The translations under genes were made by a program, and so were the position numbers. The notes beneath the pieces are model-generated. The model was not told the origin of the DNA. It did not search any database and saw only the letters and a list, made by a program, of their open reading frames with translations. 9,342 nucleotides of DNA from Treponema sp. (lineage in GTDB: Bacteria > Spirochaetota > Spirochaetia > Treponematales > Treponemataceae). Of this stretch, positions 7,661-9,342 are shown piece by piece (position 1 is the first letter of the stretch; every line of letters begins with the position of its first letter). The stretch is taken from positions 1 to 9,342 of the forward strand of contig JAEDGP010000074.1 of the NCBI GenBank assembly GCA_016297405.1. Direction: 5' to 3'.

Positions 7661-9097
7661 CTAGTCGGAAGAGTTGCCGAACATTTCCAAAGTCTTTTTG
7701 GTATCTTCGGCAGATGAAATCAAAACCAAGTGGTCGCCAACAGAAACTACCGTGTCTCCAGTAACGATTTCATACTCTTCATTTCCTGGATGTTTATCAA
7801 GAAGGGCAAGGTATTTGCCCGGATTTGAAAGTTCTCTGAGTTTTTTGCCAATGACTTTTGAATCAGAAGGTATAATACATTCGACGATTTCCAGATCACC
7901 ATTTGTGACAGTGTGTATTTCCTTAACGGCATTTCCGCGCATGTGACTCATGATTGAATCGACAACTACATCACGAAGGGCGACGGTAACGTCAATGCCA
8001 AGTTTTTGCGCAATTGTTGCAAAAGCAGAACTGTTTACAAGGCTGATTGACTGCCGAACGCCCAAAGATTCAAGGTAAGCAGCCAAGACCATATTTAATT
8101 CATGATTATGGGTAGCGCATATTGCCAGATCAAAGTTTACGATACCTTCGTCTCTTAGCAAAGATTCGTCGGTTGCGTCTCCTTTGAAAACGCTTGCCTG
8201 TGGGAAACGCTGGGAAGCTGCTTTTGCAAGCTGAGGATCGCTATCAATAATTACGATTTTTTGCGAATTCCTATATTCCTTGATTTTCTGAATAATCGTT
8301 GTGGCAGGTGGCTCAACCATGCGTTCGGCAACGATTGTTCCAATGCGACCGGCGCCGATGATTGCGATTTTTTTAAGTTCAACTTGCTTTGAACCGCATA
8401 GCTCCAAAACTTTGGCAGCATCATTTTTTGAAAACAAAATACCTAACGTACATCCAGCAGTAATTACTGTTTTTCCATCTGGCAAAGAAGTTTTGCCATC
8501 TTTTTCAACATAGGCAATCAAAAGATGCATATCGGTAATTGTGCGGAGTTCTGCCAAAGTTTTTCCATTTAAAACGCTTGATTCGGATATTGTTATGCTT
8601 GAAATCTGACGATCTGAATCATCAAAGGTAAGAACACTGCTTAAGGCGCCGTTTTCTACAGCGCGAACGATTGCTTCTGCCGCTTCAACGTCAGGGTGAA
8701 TCATGTGGTCGATTCCATAAAGCGGGCGATGCTTTCCGGCAAAAGTATTTACATGGGTTTTCTTTGCTTCTGCTGTATTTACATAGTAATCATAGTTACG
8801 AACGCGGGCAATTTTTAAAACATCAGGATAAACTGCATCAACAAGGGAACATGTAATCATATTCACTTCATCGCTGCTTGTAAGACAAACAAGGGCATCA
8901 GCTTTATCGATGTTTACTTTTTCCAAAGTGTCCAGACTGTTTCCATCTGAATGAACAACGATGCAGTCAATTCTGTTTCCAAGATGACTGATGACATCTT
9001 CGTTATTGTCTATGAGAACTACATCATTTTTTTCAGCAACAAGAACTTTTGCCAGCTGCTGGCCAGTAAAACCGGCACCTACAATTACTACTCGCAT
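7661..9097 (-). CDS. trkA: Trk potassium uptake regulatory subunit TrkA (two RCK domains)
   Basis: This 478-residue cytosolic NAD(H)/nucleotide-binding protein assembles as a ring under TrkH and controls K+ flux. It holds two tandem RCK units. The first Rossmann fold has GAGFTG (7-12) and the ribose-binding Asp D30 in VLIDNN, followed by a TrkA-C domain (about 150-225). The second has GAGRIG (248-253) and D285 in VIIDSD, followed by a second TrkA-C domain (about 395-470). Both dinucleotide loops keep the GxGxxG pattern, so both halves may bind nucleotide. The double-RCK length separates it from single-RCK KtrA (about 220 residues). The ATG at 9097 starts directly at the first beta strand, as expected. 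A weak AGCAGG lies 7 nt upstream on the minus strand and falls inside the perfect 14-bp inverted repeat at 9101-9166, which may affect expression. It is followed by trkH after 27 bp, the usual partner. Confidence 0.95.
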   Translation of the reverse strand: MRVVIVGAGFTGQQLAKVLVAEKNDVVLIDNNEDVISHLGNRIDCIVVHSDGNSLDTLEKVNIDKADALVCLTSSDEVNMITCSLVDAVYPDVLKIARVRNYDYYVNTAEAKKTHVNTFAGKHRPLYGIDHMIHPDVEAAEAIVRAVENGALSSVLTFDDSDRQISSITISESSVLNGKTLAELRTITDMHLLIAYVEKDGKTSLPDGKTVITAGCTLGILFSKNDAAKVLELCGSKQVELKKIAIIGAGRIGTIVAERMVEPPATTIIQKIKEYRNSQKIVIIDSDPQLAKAASQRFPQASVFKGDATDESLLRDEGIVNFDLAICATHNHELNMVLAAYLESLGVRQSISLVNSSAFATIAQKLGIDVTVALRDVVVDSIMSHMRGNAVKEIHTVTNGDLEIVECIIPSDSKVIGKKLRELSNPGKYLALLDKHPGNEEYEIVTGDTVVSVGDHLVLISSAEDTKKTLEMFGNSSD

Positions 9098-9100
9098 TTA

Positions 9101-9166
9101 TTAACCTGCTAAAGATTAACATATAATAGGAATTACTTCAAATCATGGAGAGCTTTAGCAGGTTAA
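9101..9166. repeat. Perfect 14-bp inverted repeat bracketing the trkA start region
   Basis: TTAACCTGCTAAAG (9101-9114) and its exact reverse complement CTTTAGCAGGTTAA (9153-9166) flank 38 nt. The near arm holds the weak ribosome binding site of trkA, 3 nt from its ATG. The spacer holds the only -10-like hexamers in the region: TATTAT on the minus strand (9128-9123) and TATAAT on the plus strand (9122-9127). A 14-bp perfect match is far beyond chance in so short a region. It could be an RNA stem hiding the ribosome binding site, paired protein-binding sites, or recombination ends. There is no U-tract after it, so it is not an intrinsic terminator. Confidence 0.7.
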
Positions 9167-9272
9167 GCAGCTGGACAAAAGCGTTTTGGGCACAGAATTT
9201 ACAGTTTACGCTGCACCGGCCGCTCCTTCCAGTAGGAGAGCAAAAAAAGGGGCTGTCCAGGAAGTTTAAATT
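9167..9272. other. Non-coding stretch with short inverted repeats
   Basis: No convincing gene is seen. Short complementary pairs include CTGGACA/TGTCCAG (9171-9177/9254-9260), AGCGT/ACGCT (9180-9184/9208-9212) and CTCCT/AGGAG (9223-9227/9234-9238), with a run of seven A at 9242-9248. Each of these could occur by chance. Together with the flanking repeats they make the whole of 9101-9330 unusually palindromic. Confidence 0.35.
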
Positions 9273-9330
9273 GTAGTGGTCATTGAGTCCTTCGACAGGC
9301 TCAGGAACCACTCGTCGAAATGACTGCTAC
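9273..9330. repeat. Imperfect palindromic repeat, probable dispersed (REP/MITE-like) element
   Basis: GTAGTGGTCATT (9273-9284) pairs with AATGACTGCTAC (9319-9330) over 12 positions, two of them G-U if transcribed. Inside, TCGAC (9292-9296) pairs with GTCGA (9314-9318). The core TCCTTCGACAGGCTCAGGA resembles a repeat I associate with multicopy intergenic sequences in several bacterial groups, including spirochaetes; this is recall, not a search. The structure is seen; multicopy status is inferred. Confidence 0.5.
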
Positions 9331-9342
9331 ACTAAATGTGGT

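Noticed and set aside
7218..7664. 148-codon plus-strand open frame antisense to trkH
   Set aside because: It is a shadow of the hydrophobic trkH codons on the other strand, with no independent evidence.
9221..9250. Intrinsic terminator from CTCCT/AGGAG plus an A/T run
   Set aside because: The stem is only 5 bp. On the plus strand it is followed by A residues, and on the minus strand the T run precedes the stem, so neither direction fits.
9101..9330. CRISPR array or insertion-sequence ends
   Set aside because: There are no regularly spaced direct repeats and no transposase gene. The inverted repeats differ from one another in sequence.
9098..9342. c-di-AMP (ydaO/yuaA) riboswitch upstream of trkA
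   Set aside because: This would fit K+ uptake control, but the conserved ydaO blocks are not visible on the minus strand, and the repeats present do not match its layout.

Overview
This 9.3-kb window of AT-rich bacterial DNA (about 40% G+C by eye) carries five complete protein genes and several structured intergenic stretches. There are no rRNA, tRNA, CRISPR or insertion-sequence genes. The gene content and the palindromic repeat near the right edge (core TCCTTCGACAGGCTCAGGA) suggest an anaerobic, carbohydrate-using host. A Treponema-type spirochaete is my best guess, but no phylogenetic marker is present, so this is weak inference.

Left part, + strand. A small zinc nucleoside/guanine deaminase-like gene (116-580, GTG start) lies behind a plausible sigma-70 type promoter. 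A 341-bp intergenic stretch (581-921) follows. It has an extended -10 promoter and about 160 nt rich in inverted repeats, and it leads into a YhbS-like GNAT acetyltransferase (922-1551). That gene ends at a strong intrinsic terminator (1563-1603).

Central and right part, - strand. Three genes run leftwards in the order trkA, trkH, debranching enzyme. TrkA (7661-9097) and TrkH (6191-7633), 27 bp apart, are the cytosolic regulator and membrane channel of a Trk/Ktr-type K+ uptake system. After 70 bp comes a 1478-residue gene (1684-6120) whose product joins a GH133 amylo-alpha-1,6-glucosidase module to a complete type I pullulanase (CBM48 + GH13). It has no signal peptide, so it is probably a cytoplasmic glycogen/maltodextrin debranching enzyme. 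The three genes may be co-transcribed, but a TATAAT and a short palindrome before the third leave room for separate control.

Right edge (9098-9342). This region is non-coding and dense in inverted repeats. A perfect 14-bp inverted repeat brackets the start region of trkA and covers its ribosome binding site. A roughly 58-bp imperfect palindrome at the far right looks like a dispersed repeat.

Nothing here is clearly a new defence or mobile system. The points most worth a second look are the two-enzyme debranching fusion, the structured leader before the acetyltransferase, and the inverted repeat over the trkA start.
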